DNA of 64,000 nt from Lachnospiraceae bacterium (GTDB lineage Bacteria > Bacillota > Clostridia > Lachnospirales > Lachnospiraceae). The stretch lies in contig JAKSSF010000009.1 of NCBI GenBank assembly GCA_024403235.1, positions 17,556-81,555 of the forward strand. Reading direction: 5' to 3'. The notes under the pieces are model-generated. The model ran no database searches, was not told the DNA's origin, and worked only from the letters and a program-made list of their open reading frames with translations. The translations under genes were made by a program, and so were the position numbers. Positions 1 through 7,835 of this stretch are shown here, in pieces. Each line of letters opens with the position of its first letter. The stretch's first letter is position 1.

Positions 1-2
1 AA

Positions 3-1208
3 GTCGGAAAGGACACTCCGGAAACGGTTTCAACCACAGTAGGGATAGAGGACTATGATATTCCCCTTGCTCTTTTTAAAGCCTATGGAGAGAGCCAGTG
101 GTACTTTGGAAAAGAAGCCATAGAACGGGCAGAAACAGTGGGAGAAGGCGTCTTTTTAGAAAATCTCCTGGATTTAGCTACCAAGGAAGAACTGATCCCG
201 GTAGAAAACGAAAGCTATAACGGAGTGGCTTTATTAGCCTTGTTTATTCGAAGAAGCTTTTCCTATTTACCTTTCTTTTCGAAGGCGGATTCCATCGGAG
301 GCATAACCTTTGTGCTTCCGGAATTGACGGAAGAGCGAATTCAGAGTATGCGTCAGGCACTGGATATTTTGAAGCTCCAGAATATGGAAGTCCGTTTTAT
401 TGGGAAGCAGGAAAGCTTTTATCATTACAATATGCATACGGACCCTGTACTTTGGAAAGACCGGGTATATTTATACGAAATGCAGGGCAATCAGCTGTCC
501 AGTCTTTGCATGGAACAAAACCGTCGTACCAAGCCCATTGTAATCACAGTTCAGAGTAAAGAATATCCCCCCTTTGTAGGAGAAATGGCTTTGGATGATA
601 GAACCAAGGAGTGGTGGGATCAGGAATTTTTTAAACTTGCAAAAACAGATTTGGAAGAAAAGGAAGCTTCCACTATTTATTTGATTGGAGATGGATTTGC
701 CGGAAATTGGTATAGTCAATCTTTGCAGTATCTGTGTAACAATCGGAGGGTTTTTGCAGGAAATAATTTATACAGCAGAGGGGCTTGTTTCTTCTTACAG
801 GATTTATCTGATACGGATAAGCAAAGGACTACCGTATTCTTGGGAGAAGATAAGGTGCTTGCCAATGTGGGAGTAGAAGTATCTGCGAAAGGCGAACCTT
901 CTTATCTGTCTTTGATAGAGGGGGGACAAAGTTGGTATCACTGTAGTGGAAGCTTCCATCTTATTCTGTGGGAGAGCAACCGGTTGGTAATAAAAATCAC
1001 ACCCTTGGACGGAAAGGATGTCAGAGAAGTGGCAATGGTGCTTCGTGGCCTGCCGGCAGAAGAGAACAGGGGATGTAGAATTCATTTGCAGGTAAAGATG
1101 AAAAATAGGCGGGAGATGACAATTACAGTAGAAGATTTAGGTTTTGGTGATTATTTCCCTTCTACCAATCAAGTGTTTACGGAAAATTTCGAGTTATATT
1201 CGTCTTAA
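3..1208 (+). CDS. DUF5716-like protein, 5' end outside the window
   Basis: The reading frame is open from base 3, so the gene begins upstream and about 400 C-terminal residues are seen. The residues before the first in-window ATG at 138 continue smoothly (VGIEDYDIPLAL, then GESQWYFGKEA), which resembles the N-terminal ATPase-like lobe of the Lachnospiraceae family I remember as DUF5716, distantly Hsp70/actin-like. Further on, YLIGDGFAGNW and AGNNLYSRGACFF fit the phosphate-binding and helper-subunit surface of that fold. No signal peptide or membrane segment is visible. A TPR-like gene follows after 34 bp and a coiled-coil membrane protein after that, so it probably works with them. The function is unknown and the family call rests on memory of its motifs. 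Confidence 0.65.
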   Translation, partial: VGKDTPETVSTTVGIEDYDIPLALFKAYGESQWYFGKEAIERAETVGEGVFLENLLDLATKEELIPVENESYNGVALLALFIRRSFSYLPFFSKADSIGGITFVLPELTEERIQSMRQALDILKLQNMEVRFIGKQESFYHYNMHTDPVLWKDRVYLYEMQGNQLSSLCMEQNRRTKPIVITVQSKEYPPFVGEMALDDRTKEWWDQEFFKLAKTDLEEKEASTIYLIGDGFAGNWYSQSLQYLCNNRRVFAGNNLYSRGACFFLQDLSDTDKQRTTVFLGEDKVLANVGVEVSAKGEPSYLSLIEGGQSWYHCSGSFHLILWESNRLVIKITPLDGKDVREVAMVLRGLPAEENRGCRIHLQVKMKNRREMTITVEDLGFGDYFPSTNQVFTENFELYSS

Positions 1209-1242
1209 TACAAGTATTGATTTTTCAAAAAAGGAGAGTAAA

Positions 1243-2097
1243 ATGGCTCTTTTACTTACTGTAGGGAAACATGCAACTGTTCCCTTTGAACCGGAAAAAA
1301 TGGGCATACAGATATATAGTCTGGAAGAATTGTGCTTTTATATTGGAGACCATGCCAGCCTAATGGGGTCTAGCTTTATGAGTCAGGAATTGATTCAGTG
1401 GATTTCAGAAGAATGTGGCTGTGAGGACTTAGGAAAAGAACTGAGTAAAAGCCTAAGCTATCAAAATAATTTAGCTTCCTTTGTTGGTAAAATCCTTGCC
1501 TATGTAGGATTTTATCCTAGGGAAAAGGCTGCAATGATTGAGACTGTGGTGGCAAAATATTCCAATATGGATCCTTTTCACAAGAGAAAAGCCAGAGCAG
1601 ATGCTTTGTTGGAAAAAGAAAAATACACCATGGCCCAAAGAGAGTATGGAGAGTTGTTAGAAATACTGCCACCCGGAGAAAAACTCTTGCAGGGAGAAGT
1701 GTATCAGTGCTTAGGCATTTGTATGGGCAGATTATTTTTCTTTGAAGGTGCTGCTGGGTACTTTAAAAGAGCTTATGAATTAACCGGCAAAGAGGAATGT
1801 AGGAGACAGTATTTATTCTGCATGCGTTATAGTATGACAGAAGAGCAGTTTTTGGATTTCCTGGAGAAAAATCCGGGTGCCTATGCAGAAGGAGTTGCTT
1901 TAGAAAATGAGTTGGATAATTTGAAGGGACAGTGGCAGGATACGGAAGGCTACTTGGAATTAAAAACCGGGCAACAAAAAAGAAATCAAGGGCGATTCCT
2001 GGAATATCAGGATTGGTATCTGGAAAAGCTGCAAAGCGAGCAAAAAGCGTATCGTCAAATGGTACACAGAGGTCGAACAGTAACGGAGGAAGCATAG
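1243..2097 (+). CDS. Hypothetical TPR-like helical protein
   Basis: This 284-residue protein starts at ATG 1243, seven bases after an AAGGAG box; an earlier in-frame ATG at 1144 lies inside the preceding gene and lacks a ribosome binding site. It has no signal peptide or membrane segment. The middle (about residues 105-200) is rich in paired helices with small-residue spacing (ADALLEKEKYTMAQREYGEL; GICMGRLFFFEGAAGYFKRA), typical of tetratricopeptide-type scaffolds. The C-terminus is charged and glutamine-rich. It lies between the DUF5716-like gene and a coiled-coil membrane protein, with short gaps, suggesting one transcript. A role as an adaptor is inferred from the repeat type only. Confidence 0.6.
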   Translation: MALLLTVGKHATVPFEPEKMGIQIYSLEELCFYIGDHASLMGSSFMSQELIQWISEECGCEDLGKELSKSLSYQNNLASFVGKILAYVGFYPREKAAMIETVVAKYSNMDPFHKRKARADALLEKEKYTMAQREYGELLEILPPGEKLLQGEVYQCLGICMGRLFFFEGAAGYFKRAYELTGKEECRRQYLFCMRYSMTEEQFLDFLEKNPGAYAEGVALENELDNLKGQWQDTEGYLELKTGQQKRNQGRFLEYQDWYLEKLQSEQKAYRQMVHRGRTVTEEA

Positions 2098-2101
2098 TAG
2101 G

Positions 2102-3313
2102 ATGGGCTTTTGGAAAGGATTATGGGAAAACTTTCAAAAGAGATTCATGGAAGAGGAAGCGCTGGAGTTGGATGCTGACATTGCTTCTATGGAAGAATGG
2201 GACTGGGAGACTCTTGTCAAGGACCGACATCTTTTGAAATTAAGTGATCCCTACGAGCGACAAAAATTTATACGAAGCTGCTTAGATCAAATGCAGGATA
2301 GTTCCAAAGAAGTGGAAAGCTTAACGGCCGAATACAATATGGTAACGGCTTATCTGACGGATATGGAGGAACTGGAGGCTTTACCGGAGTCCGAAATGCA
2401 GGAGGTCCAGCATACTGCAAGAATTTTACTTTTGCGAGAAGAGGAACATCGTTCCTTTGAAGAAAAGAAGAATCGTATCAGTGAGACTGAATTTCGACAA
2501 ATGGCACAACTGGAAGATACTATGCCAAAGGCCTACCAGGATGTGAAGGAAGCAGAAAACTATCGGGATAAAATACGAGCGGATTTGTCAAAATTAGAAG
2601 GAGAAAAGCAGGGGTATCTGTACCAAAAAGAGGAATTGAGGCGTACTATTGCCAATATTCGGGGTATGGTTTTAATTTGCTGTATGGCGGTGGCAGCTTG
2701 TATGGTAATGCTTTTGATTTTGCAGTTTGGTTTTGCCATGGATACTACCTTGGGTTATATTTTAACAGCCGGTTGTGGCGCAGTGGCTCTGACCTTTTTA
2801 TATGTAAATTATTTGGAAAACACCAAGGAATTCAGACGGGCAGAATCCGGATTTAACAAGATTATTCTGTTAAAGAATACGGTCAATATTCGTTATGTGA
2901 ATAACACCAACCTGTTAGAATACTTGTATTTAAAATATAAAATCACTTCTGCCAAGGAATTGGAAAAAAAGTGGGATTTGTATCAGCAGGAAAAGGCAGA
3001 CCGGGAAAGACGGTTACAGAATAGAGAAGAATTGGATTTTTATCAAAGAGAACTGTTGAAAATCTTACGGCGATACCGGCTTCATGATCCCACTATTTGG
3101 GCCCACAGGCCGGAAGCTTTGCTGGATCGTAAGGAAATGGTAGAAGTAAGACATAGCTATGTGATTCGCCGTCAAAAACTGCGTGCCCAGATGGACTATA
3201 ACAGAAAACTGGCAAGTGAAGCCCAAAAGGAACTGAAACTGATGGCGGAGAATTATCCGGATTACACGAAAGAAATTTTGGACAGCTTGAAACACTATGA
3301 TATTGGGGAATAG
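2102..3313 (+). CDS. Hypothetical coiled-coil membrane protein
   Basis: This is a 403-residue protein starting 4 bp after the TPR-like gene; a GGAGG just inside the upstream gene's end serves as its ribosome binding site. Residues about 60-185 are highly charged and helical, predicted coiled coil. Two adjacent hydrophobic segments follow (about 189-211, with ICCMAVAACMVMLLIL, and 216-238, with LGYILTAGCGAVALTFLYV), then a second long charged helical region to the end. The topology suggests a membrane hairpin with both coiled arms in the cytoplasm. I do not recognise a family. Context ties it to the upstream DUF5716-like and TPR-like genes, perhaps as their membrane anchor (inference). Confidence 0.6.
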   Translation: MGFWKGLWENFQKRFMEEEALELDADIASMEEWDWETLVKDRHLLKLSDPYERQKFIRSCLDQMQDSSKEVESLTAEYNMVTAYLTDMEELEALPESEMQEVQHTARILLLREEEHRSFEEKKNRISETEFRQMAQLEDTMPKAYQDVKEAENYRDKIRADLSKLEGEKQGYLYQKEELRRTIANIRGMVLICCMAVAACMVMLLILQFGFAMDTTLGYILTAGCGAVALTFLYVNYLENTKEFRRAESGFNKIILLKNTVNIRYVNNTNLLEYLYLKYKITSAKELEKKWDLYQQEKADRERRLQNREELDFYQRELLKILRRYRLHDPTIWAHRPEALLDRKEMVEVRHSYVIRRQKLRAQMDYNRKLASEAQKELKLMAENYPDYTKEILDSLKHYDIGE

Positions 3314-3340
3314 ATATCCACTACTGGAAGAGGAAAGTAC

Positions 3341-3369
3341 TTGACGAATTTTGCCCAATCTGCTAGGAT
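3341..3369 (+). promoter_or_regulatory. Sigma-A type promoter for the ABC transporter
   Basis: TTGACG (3341-3346) and TAGGAT (3364-3369) are separated by exactly 17 bp, about 105 bp before the binding-protein start. It separates the transporter genes from the upstream three-gene cluster. Confidence 0.5.
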
Positions 3370-3473
3370 AAGAACGGTCGTTTTACTGTGCTAAACTGAT
3401 AAAGAGGCAGAGTGAAAAAGAAAAAATACTAAGATACATGACCAGAATTCTTAGTATAGAAATGAGGAATATT

Positions 3474-4346
3474 ATGAAAAAAGTGATTGCATTACTTAGC
3501 GTAATGGCTATGGTACTTGGCTTAACTGCATGTGGCAGCAGTCAGAGCGCTACAACAGAACCTGCAGCTGATGTAGAACCTGCAACAGAAGCAGAAGCAA
3601 CAGATGTAGCAGCAGAACCTGCATTAGGAAGAACAACTTTTACAGTTGGCTTTGATGCAGAATTTCCACCATATGGTTATATGGATGACAACGGTGACTA
3701 TGTAGGCTTTGACCTTGACCTTGCTCAGGAGGTTTGTAACAGACTTGGCTGGGAATTGGTAAAGAAACCTATTGACTGGGCTTCTAAAGACTTAGAGTTA
3801 TCTCAGGGCTCTATCGATTGTATCTGGAATGGCTTCACTATCAATGGTAGAGAAGATGACTATACTTGGTCAGTTCCTTATGTTAACAACCGTCAGGTAT
3901 TTGTAGTAGCAGAAGATTCCGGTATTGCAGGAAGAGCTGATTTGGCTGGTAAGGTAGTTGGTGTGCAGGCAGATTCTTCTGCATTGGCAGCTTTGGAAGA
4001 TGAAGAAAGCCAGGAAAACTTAGATTTAGCAGCTTCTTTCACTGATTTGGTTCAGTATGCAGATTACAACACAGCATTTATGGATTTAGAGACCGGTGCT
4101 ATTGATGCTTTAGCAGTAGATATCGGTGTTGCAAGCTATCAGGTAGCATCCAGAAATGGTGGCTATGTAATCTTAGATGAGGACTTATCTTCTGAACAGT
4201 ATGCTATCGGCTTCTTATTAGGAGAAGATGAATTAAAGGATACTGTAGAAGCAACATTATTAGAAATGGTTGCAGATGGCACTTTTGCTAGTATCGTTGC
4301 AAATTATGAAGAGTTTAATATGGCAGGACTTGTTTGCTTAGAGTAA
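3474..4346 (+). CDS. Amino acid ABC transporter substrate-binding lipoprotein
   Basis: This 290-residue protein begins at ATG 3474, six bases after GAGG; the earlier in-frame ATG at 3438 would put residues before an otherwise perfect signal peptide. The N-terminus is a lipoprotein signal (MKKVIALL, hydrophobic core, LTAC|G lipobox), followed by an Ala/Glu/Thr-rich linker. The mature part is a type II periplasmic-binding fold of family 3 (GFDAEFPPYGYMDDNGDYVG; FDLDLAQEVC; then WNGFTI). The permease and ATPase genes follow, giving a polar amino acid uptake system. The exact substrate cannot be read from sequence. A hairpin terminator directly downstream suggests higher expression of this gene than of the rest. 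Confidence 0.93.
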   Translation: MKKVIALLSVMAMVLGLTACGSSQSATTEPAADVEPATEAEATDVAAEPALGRTTFTVGFDAEFPPYGYMDDNGDYVGFDLDLAQEVCNRLGWELVKKPIDWASKDLELSQGSIDCIWNGFTINGREDDYTWSVPYVNNRQVFVVAEDSGIAGRADLAGKVVGVQADSSALAALEDEESQENLDLAASFTDLVQYADYNTAFMDLETGAIDALAVDIGVASYQVASRNGGYVILDEDLSSEQYAIGFLLGEDELKDTVEATLLEMVADGTFASIVANYEEFNMAGLVCLE

Positions 4347-4360
4347 TTTAGAAAACGGCG

Positions 4361-4391
4361 ACAGGGACAGAGCATATCTGTCCCTGTTTTT
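4361..4391 (+). terminator. Intra-operon terminator after the binding-protein gene
   Basis: An 11-bp perfect stem (ACAGGGACAGA / TCTGTCCCTGT) with a 5-nt loop is followed by five T residues. It lies between binding protein and permease, so it probably acts as a partial terminator that sets the stoichiometry. Confidence 0.8.
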
Positions 4392-4419
4392 CTTCTAAAA
4401 CGAAAAAAGGAGTTTTGAA

Positions 4420-5073
4420 ATGGCACTTTCAACAATGCTTTCCTTATTGGGAAAGGGAATGATTACTTCGGTAGGTATTTTTCTTTTAACTTTATTATTT
4501 TCATTGCCCTTAGGGTTATTGGTATCCTTTGGAAGAATGTCTACCAATGTAATCCTGCGGACTTTTGTGAAGGTATATATAGCGGTAATGCGAGGTACCC
4601 CTTTGATGTTACAGCTGATTGTGGTATATTTTGCGCCTTACTATGTATTCCACTTAAAGACCTCTGCTTCTTTTCGTTTTATAGCAGTTATTATTGCATT
4701 CTCTATCAACTATGCGGCCTATTTTGGAGAAATTTATCGTTCCGGAATTGAATCCATTCCCCAGGGACAGCATGAGGCTGCAAAGGTGTTAGGCTATACC
4801 AAGGTACAGACCTTTTTCAAAATCATTTTACCCCAGGTAATCAAACGGATTTTACCCCCTGTAACCAATGAAACCATTACCTTAGTCAAGGATACCTCCT
4901 TAGCCTTTGTTATTGCAGTGTCAGAAATGTTTACCATTGCAAAACAAATCAGTGCCAAGGAAACCAGTGTAATGCCTTTAATGATTGCCGGAATTTTCTA
5001 TTTCATCTTCAACTATGTGGTTGCTTTTGTGATGGAATACATAGAAAAGAGAATGCAGTATTTTAAGGGATAA
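4420..5073 (+). CDS. Amino acid ABC transporter permease
   Basis: This 217-residue inner-membrane protein has an AAAGGAG box upstream of ATG 4420. Several hydrophobic segments are visible, beginning with the N-terminal MITSVGIFLLTLLFSLPLGL. The HisM/ArtQ-type EAA loop is clear (SGIESIPQGQHEAAKVLGYT), the cytoplasmic contact point for the ATPase. RGTPLMLQLIV is the usual motif of polar amino acid permeases. It sits between the lipoprotein and ATPase genes. A single permease implies a homodimeric channel. Confidence 0.93.
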   Translation: MALSTMLSLLGKGMITSVGIFLLTLLFSLPLGLLVSFGRMSTNVILRTFVKVYIAVMRGTPLMLQLIVVYFAPYYVFHLKTSASFRFIAVIIAFSINYAAYFGEIYRSGIESIPQGQHEAAKVLGYTKVQTFFKIILPQVIKRILPPVTNETITLVKDTSLAFVIAVSEMFTIAKQISAKETSVMPLMIAGIFYFIFNYVVAFVMEYIEKRMQYFKG

Positions 5074-5128
5074 TGGGAACGGATAGGAAATCCAAAAGGC
5101 TTTATAGAGCAATGAGAGGTTGTGTCGT

Positions 5129-5884
5129 ATGAATTTGTTAGAAATGAAGCATGTAAAGAAAACCTTTGATGATTTGACCGTATTAAAGGATATTTCCTTG
5201 GAAGTAAAAGAGGGAGAAGTGGTTTCTGTGATTGGGCCTTCCGGCTCCGGGAAATCCACTCTGCTTCGTTGTGCTACCATGTTGGAAACCATGGATGCAG
5301 GAGAATTGTCTTATTTGGGACAAAAGGCAGCTTGGGATGAAAATGGGAAAAGTGTATATGCTACGAAAAAAGAATTGAGAGAAATTGGGAAAAATTTTGG
5401 TTTGGTATTTCAGAATTTTAATCTCTTTCCCCATTATTCTGTTTTGAAAAATATTATTGATGCCCCTATTAGTGTGGATCATGTATCAAAAGAAGAAGCT
5501 ATAAAGCGGGCAGATGCTTTGTTAGAAAAACTGGGTCTTTCTGATAAAAAGAATGCCTATCCTTACCAGCTTTCGGGAGGACAGCAGCAGCGTGTTTCCA
5601 TTGCCAGAGCCCTTGCGTTACAGCCCAAGGTATTGTTCTTTGATGAACCTACTTCGGCCCTGGATCCGGAATTAACAGGAGAAGTGTTGAAGGTTATTAA
5701 AGAATTGGCCAAGGAACATATGACCATGATTATTGTTACCCATGAAATGCAGTTCGCAAAAGAAGTATCAGACAGAATTGTATTTATGGAGGGTGGTGTG
5801 ATTGTAGAAGAAGGTACACCACAGCAGATTTTTGCATCAGAAAATATCAGAGTGAGAGAGTTTATTGGGAAATTTGTTGGTTGA
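5129..5884 (+). CDS. Amino acid ABC transporter ATP-binding protein
   Basis: This 251-residue ATPase is assigned to ATG 5129, nine bases after GAGAGG; a TTG at 5120 is in frame but abuts the ribosome binding site. Walker A is GPSGSGKST (residues 36-44), the Q-loop is [11 protein letters not shown], the signature is LSGGQQQR, Walker B is [12 protein letters not shown] and the switch histidine is in VTHEMQFA. It is a GlnQ/HisP-like subunit that energises the adjacent permease. It is the last gene before a strong terminator. Confidence 0.95.
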   Translation: MNLLEMKHVKKTFDDLTVLKDISLEVKEGEVVSVIGPSGSGKSTLLRCATMLETMDAGELSYLGQKAAWDENGKSVYATKKELREIGKNFGLVFQNFNLFPHYSVLKNIIDAPISVDHVSKEEAIKRADALLEKLGLSDKKNAYPYQLSGGQQQRVSIARALALQPKVLFFDEPTSALDPELTGEVLKVIKELAKEHMTMIIVTHEMQFAKEVSDRIVFMEGGVIVEEGTPQQIFASENIRVREFIGKFVG

Positions 5885-5940
5885 TTTTTGATAGAAAGCA
5901 ATTTATAATCCTAACTATAGGGATTCACCTAGAAAGGACT

Positions 5941-5974
5941 GGGTATTGGAGCCGTAGGCTTCAATACCCTTTTT
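5941..5974 (+). terminator. Terminator after the ABC transporter
   Basis: A long stem (GGGTATTGGAGCC / GGCTTCAATACCC, one G-T pair, 3-nt loop) is followed by TTTTT. It closes the transporter operon upstream of purF. Confidence 0.85.
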
Positions 5975-6005
5975 GTTTGTTTCAGTGTAGCTGGAGGAGA
6001 AAAAA

Positions 6006-7445
6006 ATGGAGCAGATAGAACGGGATTTTGAAGAAAAGCCGGGAGAAGAGTGTGGCGTCTTTGGTGCTTATGATTTTGACAATGGAGATGTAGCCCACAG
6101 TATTTACTACGGTTTATTATCGTTGCAGCATAGAGGTCAGGAAAGCTGTGGTATTGCAGTTTCTGATACAGAAGGCCCCTGGGGAAAAGCATCTGTGCAT
6201 AAAGAAATGGGACTGGTGAATGAAGGTTTTGATGCAGAAAAGATTCAGGCATTAAAAGGAAATATTGGGGTTGGTCATGTGCGGTATTCCACTGCCGGCA
6301 GTTCTACCAGAGAAAATGCCCAACCATTGGTAATCCATTATGTAAAAGGGGTTTTGGGTTTGGCCCATAACGGAAACTTAATCAATGCCCCGAAACTGCG
6401 AGAAGAACTGGCTTATACAGGGGCCATTTTCCAAACTACCATCGATTCAGAAGTAATTGCGTATTATATTGCCAGAAAAAGACTACAGTCCAAATCCGTA
6501 GAGGAGGCAGTTGGTCGTGCCATGGAAAAAATACAGGGTGCGTATTCCCTGATTGTAATGAGCCCAAGGAAACTGATTGGCGCCAGAGACCCTTATGGTT
6601 TCAGACCTTTGTGTATTGGGAAAAGAGGGAATACCTACTTCCTTGCTTCTGAAAGCTGTGCCTTAGATACCATTGGAGCAGAGTTTATCCGTAATGTAGA
6701 GCCGGGAGAGATTGTTACTATCTCCAAAGAAGAAGGGATTAAATCAGATAAAAGCCATTGTATTCCAAAAGAACAACATGGCAGATGTATTTTCGAATAT
6801 ATTTACTTTGCCAGACCGGATAGCCATATTGATGGGGTCAGTGTATACCAATCCAGACTCTTGGCCGGAAAATATTTGGCCATGGATTCTCCCGTAGAGG
6901 CGGATGTGGTAGTAGGTGTTCCGGAATCCGGAAACTGTGCAGCTATGGGATATGCGATGGAATCCGGCATTCCCTATGGAATGGCCTTTGTAAAAAATGC
7001 CTATGTAGGCAGAACCTTTATTAAACCGGGACAAAAGAACCGAGAGGACGCAGTAGGGATCAAGTTGAATGCTTTGCGGGAAGCCGTAGATGGAAAGCGT
7101 GTTATTATGATAGATGATTCTATCGTTCGTGGGACTACTTCAGATAGAATTGTAAACTTGTTACGAGAGGCTGGAGCAACAGAAGTCCATATGCGTGTAA
7201 GCTCGCCGCCTTTCCTTTGGCCCTGTTATTTTGGTACCGATGTACCGGCCAGGGAACAGTTAATTGCCTATCATCGAGACATTGAAGCAATCAGAAAGGT
7301 AATAGGAGCGGATTCTTTGGCCTATCTAAAAGAAGAAAGATTGTCGCAGTTGGTAGGGGGATTGGAGATTTGTAAAGGCTGCTTTACCGGGAGATATGCT
7401 ATGGAGCCTCCTGTAGAGAATATTCGTGGAGAATTTGAAAAATAG
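6006..7445 (+). CDS. purF: Amidophosphoribosyltransferase
   Basis: PurF catalyses the first step of de novo purine synthesis, PRPP plus glutamine to phosphoribosylamine. The 479-residue protein has a short propeptide ending at EE before Cys16 (ECGVFG), the N-terminal nucleophile of class II glutamine amidotransferases. The PRPP-binding loop is VIMIDDSIVRGTTS. Cysteines in GRCIFEY, LWPCYFG and ICKGCF match the four ligands of the structural Fe-S cluster of the Bacillus-type enzyme. AGGAGA precedes the ATG. It stands alone between two terminators/promoters rather than in a pur operon; purB, purA and purL lie further along on the same strand. I see no purine riboswitch upstream. Confidence 0.97.
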   Translation: MEQIERDFEEKPGEECGVFGAYDFDNGDVAHSIYYGLLSLQHRGQESCGIAVSDTEGPWGKASVHKEMGLVNEGFDAEKIQALKGNIGVGHVRYSTAGSSTRENAQPLVIHYVKGVLGLAHNGNLINAPKLREELAYTGAIFQTTIDSEVIAYYIARKRLQSKSVEEAVGRAMEKIQGAYSLIVMSPRKLIGARDPYGFRPLCIGKRGNTYFLASESCALDTIGAEFIRNVEPGEIVTISKEEGIKSDKSHCIPKEQHGRCIFEYIYFARPDSHIDGVSVYQSRLLAGKYLAMDSPVEADVVVGVPESGNCAAMGYAMESGIPYGMAFVKNAYVGRTFIKPGQKNREDAVGIKLNALREAVDGKRVIMIDDSIVRGTTSDRIVNLLREAGATEVHMRVSSPPFLWPCYFGTDVPAREQLIAYHRDIEAIRKVIGADSLAYLKEERLSQLVGGLEICKGCFTGRYAMEPPVENIRGEFEK

Positions 7446-7466
7446 ATAGAAGTTTTCAAAAAAGAC

Positions 7467-7495
7467 TTGACTTTTTGTACAAAAAAACATACAAT
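7467..7495 (+). promoter_or_regulatory. Promoter of the trp operon leader
   Basis: TTGACT (7467-7472) and TACAAT (7490-7495) have a 17-bp spacer, starting 21 bp after the purF stop. Transcription would start near 7502, just before the T-box stem I. Confidence 0.75.
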
Positions 7496-7501
7496 TTGAT
7501 G

Positions 7502-7812
7502 CAATTAAATACCACTTTAAACCGTTGAAGCAAGAGTAAAGATGGTGATGACTTCACAGAGAGTTCGGAAGGGTGAGAGCCGAATAAGAAACAAACTATC
7601 ATAATGGGTTGCCGAGGGCGTGGGGAAAAGAAATCTAAGATTAGAAATCTGAAATCAGAAATCTGAGTATTCCACGACGTAAGACATACGTTAGTTGTCG
7701 GAGATATGTTAGTATCTTGCAGAGAGCATGCAAAACGCATGAAGCAGGGTGGCACCGCGAATGTATTGTAGATTCGTCCCTGGCAGTAGTTTACTGTCAG
7801 GGATTTTTTTAT
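7502..7812 (+). promoter_or_regulatory. T-box riboswitch (tRNA-Trp) controlling trpEGDCFBA
   Basis: The leader before trpE carries the T-box signature GGGTGGCACCGCG (7747-7759) and the distal stem I element AGAGAG...GTGAGAGCC (7559-7581). The terminator CCCTGGCAGTA / TACTGTCAGGG plus seven T is at about 7778-7810; the competing antiterminator pairs GGG of the T-box with the CCC before the terminator. The T-box bulge reads TGGC, whose C would pair with the G discriminator expected of tRNA-Trp. A TGG triplet at 7605-7607, just 3' of a helix pairing GATGGT with ACTATC, is my best specifier candidate. Uncharged tRNA-Trp would thus permit read-through. Three 14-bp tandem repeats lie inside the leader (7629-7670). 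Confidence 0.93.
7629..7670 (+). repeat. Three 14-bp tandem repeats inside the T-box leader
   Basis: AGAAATCT occurs at 7629-7636, 7643-7650 and 7657-7664, exactly 14 bp apart, with flanks AAGATT, GAAATC and GAGTAT. The copies can form small hairpins (AGATT/AATCT; TCTGA/TCAGA). They lie between stem I and the antiterminator, where T-boxes vary in length. Confidence 0.75.
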
Positions 7813-7835
7813 ATTTATAGGTATAGGAGGGAATT

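Noticed and set aside
3438..3473. Upstream ATG start for the ABC binding protein
   Set aside because: It would add 12 residues before a complete lipoprotein signal and has no ribosome binding site; ATG 3474 is better.
5885..6005. Purine riboswitch before purF
   Set aside because: Only the transporter terminator is visible; the conserved purine aptamer core is not seen.
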